From assembly GCA_039822045.1 (NCBI GenBank), contig JBCBMY010000005.1, forward strand, positions 1-64,000: a DNA stretch of 64,000 nucleotides, read 5' to 3'. Made by a program: the position numbers and the translations under genes. The notes beneath the pieces are model-generated. The model was not told the origin of the DNA and did not search any database. It saw only the letters and a program-made list of their open reading frames with translations. Shown here in pieces: positions 18,167 through 28,400 of this stretch; within the stretch, counting starts at the first letter, position 1; the number at the start of each line of letters is the position of its first letter. This stretch comes from HLUCCA09 sp039822045 (lineage in GTDB: Bacteria; Pseudomonadota; Alphaproteobacteria; Rhodobacterales; Rhodobacteraceae).

Positions 18167-18591
18167 CTGGCAGACCTAGCTCGCATAACTACCGGAAAAC
18201 TATGATCATCGTTCGGCAAAGGTGCCGCGAAAGGTTCGAGCCCACAAGCGCCGTAGTGTGTCATGGTGGGGATCAGACCGCTTCGCCGGAGACCGAGGGC
18301 AGGAACTGCGACGGTGGCGAGAAGAGGGAAGGGGTTCTCGTCGACAAGTCAGGCGGCCGAACTCCTACGGAGACGCGGATCAGCAGGACCAACTCGCTGG
18401 TCAAGGGAACGGACAAGCCATTGAATGCAAGCTTGCCTCCGATGACACGGCGCCAGATTGCGCATTGGGCAGCAACCCGGACGTGCGAAACTCGGCTCGG
18501 CCGGTGTGCGGATGAAGGTCACAGTGCTTTGCCTCTCGAGCTTGCCTATCGCTCGTGAAGGCTGAGTGTACGCCGTGTGCCGCAGATCCGG
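18167..18591. other. Non-coding stretch between hyuA and the MoxR-type operon
   Basis: About 425 bp with no convincing gene. Short open frames on both strands lack good start sites and show no recognisable domain. It holds the hyuA upstream region with the small palindrome noted separately and the 3' flank of the RDD gene. Confidence 0.6.
18198..18213. promoter_or_regulatory. Candidate operator upstream of hyuA
   Basis: A palindrome centred on ATGATCAT with AAC/GTT outer arms, 14 of 16 positions symmetrical, lies about 32 bp before the hyuA start. Size and place suit a dimeric repressor such as a GntR- or LysR-type protein. No such regulator gene is adjacent. This is a pattern-based suggestion only. 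Confidence 0.3.
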
Positions 18592-19536
18592 TCATGACCC
18601 GGCCTCTTTGCGAGATGCGTGAAACTTATCTGCGCGGGCCTCTCCAAGCAGTTGCTTTTCTTCCAGATACCGCCTCTGGGCGCGGTAGAAGTCGCTGAGA
18701 AAGCGCGCATGATCGTGCGTTCCGATTTGCACTCCATAAGCAATCTTCGTCCGGATAGCCGCACTTACTGCCTCGATTTCCTTTTGCACCTGGATGCTGG
18801 GGCGCGTGCCGCGTGCCAGATGATCATCATTCTGTCGAACAAGCCCTTCGAGCGTCTGCAGCTCATAGGCGCCGTAATGGTCGAGTTGCGCCGACGAAAA
18901 CCCAAAGGCCTCGTGACCTGCCGGCCGGGCGCCCTGGCGATGCACGGCAGCGTCCGGCAATAGCACGGCTTGCGGGCGGAGGATCACAATGGTGCCGGCG
19001 ATCATATCGCCGAGCCGCTGGCGACGGCGGTTCGTGGCTGGAATGGCGATGGCCAGGCAAATCCAGGCCACGGCTACCCATTGCACCCACCCGTCAAGTC
19101 CGCCGATCCCGAGCGCAAGGGCGCCGGGAAAGAACACTTCCGCCTCCTTGAGGAGGTTGCGCACCGTTATGGCGTGGATGGTCAGCGGCCCGCCACCGGC
19201 ATCGATGACGCGCAAGCCGCTCAGCCGCTTGCCCAGCGTCGCACCGTTCCAGGCGATTTCCGCGAGGACGTAGTAGGGCACCCGCAAGAAGAAATAGCCG
19301 AGCGACCAGACGATCCACAGGTAGGGGCCGCCGCCGAACAGCGCCAGAAGGACCAGGACGACGAGTAGCAGGAGAAGCTGCGTAAGCAGGAGGTCGACCA
19401 CTTGCGCGTAGAGCCGCGCACCGAGACCCGCGATGGCGAAAGGGATCGGTACCCCTTCGGGCGGTGAGATGTAGACCTTCTTGCTGAGTGCGGCCTCTCT
19501 CAGGGCGTCCGATGTATTGCCGACGCCCGCCGTCAT
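18592..19536 (-). CDS. RDD family membrane protein
   Basis: A 314-residue protein. The ATG is chosen because it forms an ATGA overlap with the SpoIIM-like gene; longer in-frame sequence upstream is arginine-rich shadow. An RDD domain spans about residues 35-190: a membrane segment near 'GLGARLYAQVVDLLLTQ', the long leucine/valine helix, 'GATLGKRLSGLRVID', and 'RRRQRLGDMIAGTIVI'. The last 110 residues are soluble and partly charged. It is the last gene of a six-gene operon. RDD proteins have been linked to transport or membrane anchoring, but the role here is unknown. Confidence 0.85.
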   Translation of the reverse strand: MTAGVGNTSDALREAALSKKVYISPPEGVPIPFAIAGLGARLYAQVVDLLLTQLLLLLVVLVLLALFGGGPYLWIVWSLGYFFLRVPYYVLAEIAWNGATLGKRLSGLRVIDAGGGPLTIHAITVRNLLKEAEVFFPGALALGIGGLDGWVQWVAVAWICLAIAIPATNRRRQRLGDMIAGTIVILRPQAVLLPDAAVHRQGARPAGHEAFGFSSAQLDHYGAYELQTLEGLVRQNDDHLARGTRPSIQVQKEIEAVSAAIRTKIAYGVQIGTHDHARFLSDFYRAQRRYLEEKQLLGEARADKFHASRKEAGS

Positions 19537-20561
19537 GGTCTGGCCCCGCCGCCGCGCCCGGCCGCAAGCATCCACAACAGCCATGCCGCGCCGATGCCCC
19601 AGCCAATGGCGTAGCGGGTTGCGGTATCCTGCACGAGCTGGCGGACGAACCCCTCGAGCAGCGCGGCCACAACGAGCATGAGCGCTGCGGTCAGAGCGAG
19701 TTTGGTCGCGTTCCGTCCGGCGCCGGCCAACGCCGCCCGTCTGCTGGAGCGGCCCGGAAAGAGGACGGCGCCGCCCAATAGCATGCCTCCGGCGCCTGCA
19801 AGCAGGATCGCCGCGATCTCGGTCACGCCATGAACCGACAGCCATCCTCCCAACGCCCAACCGAGGCCGCGTTCAGCATAAAGGGCCACAAACACTCCAA
19901 GGATTGCACCGTTGTAGAAGAGAAGGAGAACGGTGGGCAGAGCGGCAAACGCTCCGAGGCCGAACGCAAAGATGGCGACCATCGTGTTGTTGGAGAAGAG
20001 ATAGGCCGCGAACGCCGCCAATCCGGTTTGGTCCTCGCCCCCCTCGATCACCGCACGCAAGGTCTCGGTGCTGGCTCCTGGCCCCCTCCCCTGGGCGAGG
20101 CCCGGCGGAACGAACGTGCGAAACCAGGCGGGATCGTCGAGGTAGAGGAGGCCGCCCGCAGCTGCGCCGAGGAAGAAGACAAGCGTCGACAGGAGGATCG
20201 CGGGCCATGCCGCCCGGATGGCCCGTGGTGCTCCGAGAGCTAGAAAGCGCTCGAGAACGCGCGCTGGCCGCATCTGCGGTGCATATACGGCGAGGTAGGC
20301 GCGCGCCGAGAGAGCCTCGAGATAGGCCAGAAGCGCCTTGTCGAGCGAAATTGCACGTGCGACCGACAGAGCGTTGGCCGTTTCGCGATAAAGCCGGGCA
20401 AGATCGCGTGTTTCGCCGTAGCCGAGGGCGCGAGTGCCGCGCGCCTCAGTGCGCGCCAATAAGTCCTCGAGGCGATGCCAGTCTTTCTCGCGCTCGGCTC
20501 TGAACCGGGTTGAGCGAAGGGCGGCCGCCTGAGCCATATCGATCTTGGCTTCAAGGCTCAC
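19533..20561 (-). CDS. SpoIIM-like (stage II sporulation protein M family) membrane protein
   Basis: A 342-residue protein with a soluble N-terminal region of about 110 residues and then several membrane helices. It contains the family motif 'FSNNTMVAIFAFGLGAFAAL' and 'GWLSVHGVTEIAAILLAGAG'. The SpoIIM fold in Gram-negative bacteria has nothing to do with sporulation and occurs in MoxR/DUF58 operons, where it probably acts in a membrane complex. It is joined by ATGA overlaps to the genes on both sides. Confidence 0.87.
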   Translation of the reverse strand: MSLEAKIDMAQAAALRSTRFRAEREKDWHRLEDLLARTEARGTRALGYGETRDLARLYRETANALSVARAISLDKALLAYLEALSARAYLAVYAPQMRPARVLERFLALGAPRAIRAAWPAILLSTLVFFLGAAAGGLLYLDDPAWFRTFVPPGLAQGRGPGASTETLRAVIEGGEDQTGLAAFAAYLFSNNTMVAIFAFGLGAFAALPTVLLLFYNGAILGVFVALYAERGLGWALGGWLSVHGVTEIAAILLAGAGGMLLGGAVLFPGRSSRRAALAGAGRNATKLALTAALMLVVAALLEGFVRQLVQDTATRYAIGWGIGAAWLLWMLAAGRGGGARP

Positions 20562-21751
20562 AGCCGGTCCCCCATCTTGGCGACGAGATAGGCCGAAACG
20601 AGCGCGGGCGCGGCCTGACCTCGCGGCGCGTCGATCACCGTAACGCCCAAGCGGGTGAGCCGCTGCAGCACCTCGGCGCGCGCGCTCACCGCGCGACCAG
20701 CGGCCACGGTCAAAGCCATCTCGTGCAGGTCGTTGGCGCGCGCTTCGGCCTGCCGCTCGGTATCGTAGTCGGACACCGCGACGAAAAGAACGAGATGGCG
20801 TGTCGACAGCGCGCCCAAGTTCTCAATCAGGAGCTCCGCGGTCGTCGTGTCAACAAAATCAGAGAAGATGACGATCAGACTGCGCCGAGGCGTCCGAACC
20901 TTGAGGTCTGACAGCGCCAGTGCGTGATTGCTCTCGTCCGCGGCGTAGGCGATCTTGGCTGTCTCAGCGCGGAGCCGGGCGAATGCGCCGCGACCGGAGC
21001 GTGGCGGCAGGTAGAGGCGTGGGCGCAGATCGTAGGAATAAAGCCCAACGCGATCGCCGGCCACGGTCGCGGCCCAACCAAGCGCGAGGGCGGAATTGAT
21101 GGCGTGGTCGAGCTTGGGCAGCCCCGCAATCTCGGCGCTCATCAAACGGCCAGAATCGATGCCTAGGATGATGCTATGATTGCGCTCGGCCTGCGTCTCC
21201 TTGGCCAGCAACGTGCGATGGCGCGCGGAGTGTTTCCAGTCGATGGAGCGTGGATCCATCCCCGGCACGAAGTCTCGCAGCTGATGGAACTCTGCCCCGT
21301 CGCCGACCGCGACGTTCTGCTTGATCCCGAAAAGCGCGGATCGAACTCGCACGGCAATCTCACCGGACCGTACGGGGCGAATATCGGGTGACACGGCCGT
21401 GGATAGGGCTGGCGTCATGCGGGGGACCAGATCGAAGAGACCAAGGGGGCTTGGCATCTTGAGCCAGAGCTGCGTCACGTCCCAGGTCCCTCGTCGCCTG
21501 GCGATCACGGGCAGGTCTGTCCGCGCTCCGTCGTTCGAGAGTGGCGCATCCAAGGGGCCTTCGAGGCCGATGGGCCAGTCTACCGAAGCGGATGCTCCCA
21601 TCCGGGGCGGCGCCAACTCAATTGTGAGGGCCGACCGCTCGCCGGTGTGCAACGCCTTTGGCAAACTGCATGACACGGTCGGCCTACGGGCAAGCGCCGA
21701 GATGAGATCAATGACCGCCGCAAGCCCCAAGGCCCCCCAGATGGCCGCCAC
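20558..21751 (-). CDS. DUF58 domain protein
   Basis: A protein of at least 397 residues. It carries the DUF58 core around 'EFHQLRDFVPGMDPRSIDWKHSARH', with a VWA-like part around 'ILGIDSGRLMSAE' and 'RSLIVIFSDF'. The coordinates use a GTG start. The frame stays open upstream and encodes another hydrophobic helix that normally opens DUF58 proteins. It reaches a CTG at 21847 that overlaps the moxR stop (CTGA), so the true protein may be about 429 residues. DUF58 proteins are presumed partners of the adjacent MoxR ATPase. Confidence 0.85.
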   Translation of the reverse strand: MAAIWGALGLAAVIDLISALARRPTVSCSLPKALHTGERSALTIELAPPRMGASASVDWPIGLEGPLDAPLSNDGARTDLPVIARRRGTWDVTQLWLKMPSPLGLFDLVPRMTPALSTAVSPDIRPVRSGEIAVRVRSALFGIKQNVAVGDGAEFHQLRDFVPGMDPRSIDWKHSARHRTLLAKETQAERNHSIILGIDSGRLMSAEIAGLPKLDHAINSALALGWAATVAGDRVGLYSYDLRPRLYLPPRSGRGAFARLRAETAKIAYAADESNHALALSDLKVRTPRRSLIVIFSDFVDTTTAELLIENLGALSTRHLVLFVAVSDYDTERQAEARANDLHEMALTVAAGRAVSARAEVLQRLTRLGVTVIDAPRGQAAPALVSAYLVAKMGDRL

Positions 21752-21843
21752 GAGAGTGCTGAGCCCGGGCTCCGCCGCGATCAGGATTGCAGACAGCGCC
21801 GCAGCACCGCCGGCGGCGACAAGGAGACGGGGGCCAGGACGGA

Positions 21844-22800
21844 TCAGCGCGGAGCCTCCACTTGGGCCGACACGTGGGCCAACACATCGGCCGCGCCGCG
21901 ACCCTCGATCTCAGCCGTGGGCGACAGCACGACGCGGTGTCGCATCGCGGGCAGAAAGAGCCGCTTCACATCGTCAGGAATAGCATAGTCGCGCCCGTCG
22001 AGCGCCGCCGCCGCTCGCACGGCCGCTGCCAGCGCATCGGCTGCGCGCGTCGAGGCGCCGTAGGACAGATCGGAACTCTCCCGTGTCGCTCGGGTCATCG
22101 ACACGATGTAGCCGAGGATGTCGTCGTCCAGCCGGACGGTATCGACGCAGGCCCGTGCCTCCGACAGAGCCCCTGCCCCGATTTGCGGTGTGAGATCTGG
22201 GGCGCCGCCTCCGGTCGAGAGCGGACGGTCGGCGCCCATACGCAGAATTGCCTGCTCGTCCGCCGCATCCGGGAAATCGAGCACCAGCTTGAACAGGAAC
22301 CGGTCGAGCTGGGCCTCGGGGAGCGGATATGTCCCTTGCTGCTCGATCGGGTTCTGCGTGGCGATCACGAAGAAGGTCTCGCCGAGCGTATTGTCCTTGC
22401 CGTCGAGCGTCACCACGCCCTCGTTCATGGCCTGAAGAAGGGCTGCCTGGCTCTTGGGCGGGGCGCGGTTGATCTCATCGGCCAGAAGGACATCGCAAAA
22501 GATCGGCCCCCGGACCAGGCGAAACTCGTTGGTTGAGAAATCGAAGAGCGATGTCCCCAGGATATCGCCGGGCATCAGATCGGGCGTGAACTGGATGCGC
22601 CCAAATTGCAAATCTAGCGTTGCCGCAAGCGAGCGGGCGAGGAGGGTCTTGGCTGTGCCCGGAGGCCCCTCGAGCAGCACATGCCCGCGCGCGAAGAGCG
22701 CCACCAGCATCAGATCCACAGCATCGCGCTGTCCGACAACGGTTCGGGAAAGCTCGTTGCGCAAGGCATCGGCCGTTGCGCGTAGATCAGTCAAATTCAT
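21844..22800 (-). CDS. MoxR-family AAA+ ATPase
   Basis: A 318-residue AAA+ ATPase with Walker A 'EGPPGTAKTLLA', Walker B 'VLLADEINRAPPKSQAALLQ', sensor 1 'FVIATQNPIEQQGTYPLPEAQ' (split here as FVIATQNP and GTYPLPEAQ), and the MoxR sensor 2/lid region ending 'VLSPTAEIEGR'. MoxR ATPases act as chaperones that activate VWA- or DUF58-containing partners, which fits the next gene. It overlaps the DUF4350 gene by 14 bases. Confidence 0.93.
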   Translation of the reverse strand: MNLTDLRATADALRNELSRTVVGQRDAVDLMLVALFARGHVLLEGPPGTAKTLLARSLAATLDLQFGRIQFTPDLMPGDILGTSLFDFSTNEFRLVRGPIFCDVLLADEINRAPPKSQAALLQAMNEGVVTLDGKDNTLGETFFVIATQNPIEQQGTYPLPEAQLDRFLFKLVLDFPDAADEQAILRMGADRPLSTGGGAPDLTPQIGAGALSEARACVDTVRLDDDILGYIVSMTRATRESSDLSYGASTRAADALAAAVRAAAALDGRDYAIPDDVKRLFLPAMRHRVVLSPTAEIEGRGAADVLAHVSAQVEAPR

Positions 22801-24073
22801 CGATCACCTGGTCGATCAGTGTTTCAAAGGTGCGCATCTGCGCCATGGCGGTGGCGGATGCGATCATCGCGGGTTGGGTGTGGAATCGCTCGGCCTCTGC
22901 CAGAAGGAGCGGGCCAGACTTTGGCGCGCGCCTCGGCAATAGGCCGATGAGCGTTGAGGTGCCGATCCGCGGCCCCAGCAACCGTTGCGTTAACGCTGCG
23001 AGGCGCCGGTCGGCATAGTCGGCCAGGAGCCGGCCCCTCTCGCCGGACAATTGCAAGAGGCGCGCTTCTGCGTCCGTGGGGGCAAGCGGCGCGGGGCCTC
23101 TTGGCTGGACCGGCGGCCCAAACCGCACACTGCCGCGCCACAGCGCAAGCAGGAACGCCACGGCGAAGCTGGTCCAGATCAAGCTGTAGGGCCAGCGGAA
23201 TAGGGCCAGGATCTCGCCCCACGTACGCGGCTCGGGCTCGGGCGGCGGGCCGTCGCGGGTCCAGAACTCACTTGAGTAGTCGATGACGATCCCGCGCCCT
23301 TCCGGTCCCGGAGTTTCGGCCAGTCTGGGCAGGATCGCCAACGCGAGGGCCGCATTGTCTCCCAGAGCGAGGCCGTGATTGCTGATAAGGTCCGGATCAG
23401 TCAGCACAAAGACGAAACTCTCCCCGTCTTTGCTCTTGCGTAGACATTCCAGCAAAAACGCTGCCTGCGGTTCGCCGAGCACCATCTTACACGTCGAACC
23501 CAGGGCCGTACGGGGAGCATAGAGCGCCGCACTATGGGTGTGTTCACTTGCAGCCAGCGAGACTGTCGCAATGCCCGCCGATGCATTCGTGGACAAGCGC
23601 GCCTCGTTGCCCAAGAGCCGGGTTGTGACGTCCCTCAGCCTTGCATCGGGGATCAGCAGATCGGGATGCGCGATCCCGGTCAGACGCGCCCCCCGCCGCC
23701 ACTTGGGCAAAACGATCAGCGTCGGCGTTGCGTTGACCTTCGCTTCGATGACCGGCCATTGGAGCTCACGCTCCGTGTCGAGCATCATGACGTCGTCGCG
23801 CGTGCGCGGAAGGGAGCGCTGCTCCCCAGGCTCTGCGTCGAAGAGCGGCAGCACACGCAAGGCCACCGCGGACGCGTCAAGCGGGTAGCCACCGCCGAAG
23901 TTTCTGGCTTCGATCCCTTCCGCCCTGAGCCAATGGACGAGCCCATCGAAGCCGGTGGCGGAGCTCCCAAGCCGGCGGTCTCTCCCGCCTCCGAAGACCA
24001 GCGCTATGAGCGCCAATGCGACGACCAGCAGGGTGACGGTGGCGACAATGCCGCCGGTGCGGGCGTCGCTCAT
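22787..24073 (-). CDS. DUF4350 domain membrane protein
   Basis: A 428-residue protein. The start is placed at the ATG that overlaps the DUF4129 gene by ATGA. A membrane helix lies at about residues 9-28, followed by 'DRRLGSSATGFDGLVHWLRAE', a DUF4350 domain with 'DPDLISNHGLALGDNAALA', a second helix near 'SLIWTSFAVAFLLALW', and a soluble tail. These proteins occur with MoxR/DUF58 genes and resemble a periplasmic GATase-like domain. The function is unknown. Confidence 0.82.
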   Translation of the reverse strand: MSDARTGGIVATVTLLVVALALIALVFGGGRDRRLGSSATGFDGLVHWLRAEGIEARNFGGGYPLDASAVALRVLPLFDAEPGEQRSLPRTRDDVMMLDTERELQWPVIEAKVNATPTLIVLPKWRRGARLTGIAHPDLLIPDARLRDVTTRLLGNEARLSTNASAGIATVSLAASEHTHSAALYAPRTALGSTCKMVLGEPQAAFLLECLRKSKDGESFVFVLTDPDLISNHGLALGDNAALALAILPRLAETPGPEGRGIVIDYSSEFWTRDGPPPEPEPRTWGEILALFRWPYSLIWTSFAVAFLLALWRGSVRFGPPVQPRGPAPLAPTDAEARLLQLSGERGRLLADYADRRLAALTQRLLGPRIGTSTLIGLLPRRAPKSGPLLLAEAERFHTQPAMIASATAMAQMRTFETLIDQVIDEFD

Positions 24074-24786
24074 ACCCGACCCTCCGGTCTTAGGATGCGC
24101 TCTGCCGCACCGAGAGACGCGGCGAAACCTAACTCCGAGACTGGATAGTTGCCAAAGTGTGCTTCCTCCGCCGCGCGTACGAGCGTTGCAAGATCGCCCC
24201 TGGACGGCCAACGGTCGGGGACGCGGGCCAACACGTCGCGCGCTGTCCAGCTTGGGTGCAGATGCAAACCGTTCCGTTCGACCGCATGCGGTAACGCAAG
24301 GTGCAAGAGCGCGATGGTGGCTGCGCGCAGGTCAGGGTTCGCCCGGATTTCTTCGATGGAGGACGTCTTGGCTGGGCTTCCGGGGAAACCTGAGGCGCTT
24401 CCTTCGCCGCGGGGCCGCCTTTGCGGTTCTATCGTGTCGGCGAAGCGTACGAATTGCCCTTGAGACGCGCGCCACAGAAAGAAAAGCAAGAGTGCGAGGG
24501 CCGCGAGCAACGCTATCCGGACGATGCCCACGGGAAGTGTGCCAGCCGCTTCGTCTCGTCCTGCATTGCTGGGCTCTTCGACCAAGTCCGCAAGCGACGG
24601 GATCGGCTGGCTCGGGTCCAGATAAACCAAGTCCATATCCACGCGATGCCACCGCAAGGCCGCCTCGTAGTCCTGCGCGATCTGGCCCGTCGGTGCGACA
24701 AGCGGCTCTGCAGGCGCCCAGGTCCCTCCAACGAGCGCAAGACCGAAGACGAAGAAACAGGCGGCGATGGAAATGCGGTTCATCAT
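24070..24786 (-). CDS. DUF4129 domain membrane protein
   Basis: A 238-residue protein. A signal-anchor-like N-terminus is followed by about 70 periplasmic residues, one central membrane helix ('IALLAALALLLFFLW'), and a cytosolic C-terminal DUF4129-type region with 'HPSWTARDVLARVP' and 'AAEEAHFGNYPVSE'. The start at one of two tandem ATGs is preferred over an upstream TTG. It is the first gene of the operon DUF4129, DUF4350, MoxR, DUF58, SpoIIM-like, RDD. Confidence 0.8.
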   Translation of the reverse strand: MMNRISIAACFFVFGLALVGGTWAPAEPLVAPTGQIAQDYEAALRWHRVDMDLVYLDPSQPIPSLADLVEEPSNAGRDEAAGTLPVGIVRIALLAALALLLFFLWRASQGQFVRFADTIEPQRRPRGEGSASGFPGSPAKTSSIEEIRANPDLRAATIALLHLALPHAVERNGLHLHPSWTARDVLARVPDRWPSRGDLATLVRAAEEAHFGNYPVSELGFAASLGAAERILRPEGRV

Positions 24787-25449
24787 AGGATCGGTCAAGG
24801 CCCCCGCGACGCACCTGACCGTGGTTCGACGTAAGGCGCAAGCGCCCGTAACGCCTCATCGGGCAGGCAGTTTCGAAAGTGAGGCAAATCCGACGCCACG
24901 GCCCGGCATATCCCGGGCAAACAGTATGCGTCGCCGAGGACGTCGTTGGTCCCATCGACCCACGACGGGACCGGCAGCCACCCGAGCCCCGCAAACCTTG
25001 GCTTGCGGTCAACCGGCGGCTCTTGACGGTCCAGACGAGCTCAATGGGCGCATGGAATGACGGCGGTCGATCCCAAGGTCGTCAGGCGCACACTGGCGGC
25101 TGCCAAGTCGCGTCGTAGAGAGAGAGCACGCTTGCCTCGGGGCGGCTGCTGGCGCAGGCAGGCCTGATCGCATCGAGAATCGCCGGATCTCATTGAGAAC
25201 CGCGAGTACGTTGGTCGGTCCTGAGTGCCCTAGAACGAGCGAGCGCCGCATATTGCGCCATTCGTTCCGCGGCTAATGAGGCCGCCCCTGAGATATTGTT
25301 GCGGTTTTGGCAAGCCCGAGCCGACCCGTGCTTTCGACTTGGGCAACAGGGTGCCCACAGCCCGTCACAGCCACATGCTCGCCGCAATTCCTGCCAATGT
25401 CGGCCATGGGAATTACTGCCCAGCCGGGTTGCGCGTAGGAGCATCACAG
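24787..25449. other. Long divergent intergenic region
   Basis: About 660 bp between the MoxR-type operon (minus) and the G8/RTX gene (plus). No credible gene is seen; the in-frame sequence ahead of the RTX ATG is not signal-peptide-like. A 6-bp inverted repeat (CCGCAA, 8-base loop, TTGCGG) lies at 24989-25008. A clear Shine-Dalgarno AGGAG at 25437-25441 serves the RTX gene. Confidence 0.6.
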
Positions 25450-28400
25450 ATGGCGGATCTTCTCTGGTCGGAATTGCGTCTGGAAGATGGTAGCAGCCCC
25501 GGTCCGGACGACGTGGTCGTCGTCAATGCCGGCGACCGGCTGATCTTCGACGAAGCCGCGAGCCCTGCCACGGTCAAGGGCCTTGTGATCCACGGGGAAT
25601 TTACGGTTGAGGATGCCGGCGGTGATCTCGAACTGACCACCGATTGGGCGGTTGCCCTTGGATCCGGTACCTTCCGCGTGGGCACGCCGGAGGACCCATA
25701 TCAGAGCAAGTTCACTCTGACGCTGGCCGGCAAGGACCCGGATAACGACGTCGACCTCGGTGACTATACAAGCGCCGATGGCAGCGGCATGACCAACGTC
25801 ATCCAGAACAACGACGCCTTCCTGATGGCGATGGGCGCCAACGCCGCCATCGAGATCCATGTCGACGACGCAGCCAAGGAAAGCTGGACACAACTCGATA
25901 CGACGGCCGAGGCCGGCGACACGGAACTGACCTTCACCGAGGCGACCGGCTGGGAGGTGGGCGACCGCATCGCCGTGGCCTCAACTGACTTCGACCTCAA
26001 CCAGACGGAGGAATTCACCATTGTCTCGGTAGACGACGGCGGACGCACTGTGACCGTCGATCGCCCGCTCGACTACATGCATTACGGTGAGATCGAGACC
26101 TACGACAACGGTACGCGCAGCTGGGATCTCGACATGCGCGCCGAGGTGGCGCTCCTCAGCCGCGACGTGACGATCCAGGGCGATGTCGACTACGACTCGA
26201 CCCAGGCGCTCAACGAGCAGGACGACCAGTTCGGCGGCCATACAATGGTGATGATGGGCGGCGAGATGCACGTCTCGGGTGCCGAGTTCGCCTATATGGG
26301 CCAGGCCGGCATCCTTGGCCGCTATCCGCTCCATTGGCACCTGTCGGGCGACGTGACGGGCCAATACATCGAGAATTCCTCGATACACCATAGCTTTAAC
26401 AAGGGCATCACCGTCCACGGCACCGACAGTGCGCGGGTTGCCGACAACGTGGTCTACGAGACGATCAGCCACAATTACTACTTCGAAGACGGCTCCGAGA
26501 CCGACAACGTGCTGGACGGCAATCTCGGGATGAATGCCCGAGAACCCGGGGAGTTTGGCGCGATCCGCGGCGCCGACGACACCCAGCCGTCCAACTTCTA
26601 CACCAAGAATGGCGACAACACCTGGACGGGCAACCATGCTGCCGGGTCGGAAGACAAGGGCTTTTACTTCAGCTTGGGGCGCAGCGAAGGTCGAGACTTC
26701 GATACGTTCGTAGACAACGCTGCTCACTCCTCGGGAGGGCGCAGCTTCTATCTCAATCACGGCAGGCTTGTGCAGGACGGCAGTCCGAGCGGCGACGCCG
26801 ATCAGCCGCAAAAGGTCGACCCTTGGGAAGTCGAGGGGTTCACGGCCTATAAAAGCAACGGCGTCTATGTGCGCGGGGTGGAGGGCACCTTTATCGGGTC
26901 GGCCTTCGCCGAGCTTGGGAGCAACGCACGCTTCCGCCTGAACCAGACCATCGAAGACAGCCTGATCGTCGGCCGCAGTGAAGGCAACATCGGCAATCCA
27001 GATACGGAGGAGGAGTTCGCCGAGGCTCGCAGCCTTCCGTCCAGCGGGCATTTCGAGGGCTTTCAGCTCTATGACGGGCCGGGCGGCCTTTCATCGGTGC
27101 ATTTCGACGGCTTCGAGGGCGACGACGAGGCGATCGCCCTGTCTAACGCGATCCACAAGACGGCGTCCTTTTTTGTCGAGGATATCACGTGGGGCGAGCG
27201 GGTGGACGAGGCCAGCAAGCTGACGATTGGCGGCGGCGGCAATGCCATCGGGAACGACAGCTGGGCGCGCGGCATCGTCGATGTGGACGGCAGCCTGACC
27301 GGGGTGCCGGGCTCGATGATCTATCAGTGGAGCCGAGACCGCGACGGGAGCGACGCGTTCAACGCGGGCGAGTCTTACGAGATCATCGAAGAGTGGGGCG
27401 CCATCGTCACTTATGGCACGTCGAGCGCCACGCTCCGCATCGACAGCGGCACGTTGGACACAAACACGGGAAACAACCACGGCAACGCGGGCTCGAACCT
27501 GAGTGTCACGCGCTCCGACGGTGAATACGCGACCGGGCTGCGCAAGCAGATCCCGGTCTTCTTTGACTACACCTATGAGCTGGACTACGCGTCGATTGAC
27601 GACGAGTTCCGGCTCTATCTGCACGATGCCGATTGGGGCCAGAGCGTCATCTTCAATCTCGGCCCGGTGCCGACGGGCTCGTCGTTTACGTTGAACCACC
27701 CCAATTCCGGCGAAACATGGACGGCGCGCGAGGTGTCTTCGATGGCGATGCTCGAGGCCTCGCCCGACACCGCCGTGTACCGTGCCGAGAGCGGGGAGGT
27801 CTACATCAAGCTCGTCGCCGAAATGGCCCATGGCTATCTTTGGCCACAGCCGGGCGCGACCTACGACTACGAGTTGCACTCGGGCGTGACGGTGCTCGTT
27901 GACACAGAGGCCGGGATAGATCTCGACGCGCTTGACTTCGACGACCCGGAGTCGGGCGATCTGCTGCCCCCGCCGCCCTATGGCGAGGGCCAAGCACCGC
28001 CGGCCGAAATCGGGAACGGAACGGATGGCCACGACTCAATCCGCGCGCGCGAAGGAAACGACACGATCTTCGGCGGAGACGGGGACGACACCATTCTGGG
28101 TGGTTCAGGCTATGACCTCCTCGAGGGTGGCGACGGGGATGACTCCATTAGTGCCTTCGGAGGCAGGGACACGATCGAAGGCGGCGAGGGCCACGATACG
28201 CTGAATGGTTCCAACGGGACCGACCGGATCTTTGGAGGCCTTCATAACGATCTGCTCGTCGCAAATGACGGCCATGATCGGATGGTCGGCGGACAGGGCA
28301 ACGACACGCTGATTGGTGGCGACGGCGACAACCGCATGACCGGCAATGCGGGCTACGACGCGCTCTCCGGCGGCGGCGGGGACGACGTGCTGATGGGCAA

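Noticed and set aside
18202..18558. 118-codon plus-strand frame in the hyuA upstream gap
   Set aside because: No recognisable domain, no ribosome site, and composition unlike the neighbours' coding sequence.
19533..20561. Sporulation gene
   Set aside because: The SpoIIM name is a family label; the operon and the other genes indicate a non-sporulating Gram-negative bacterium.
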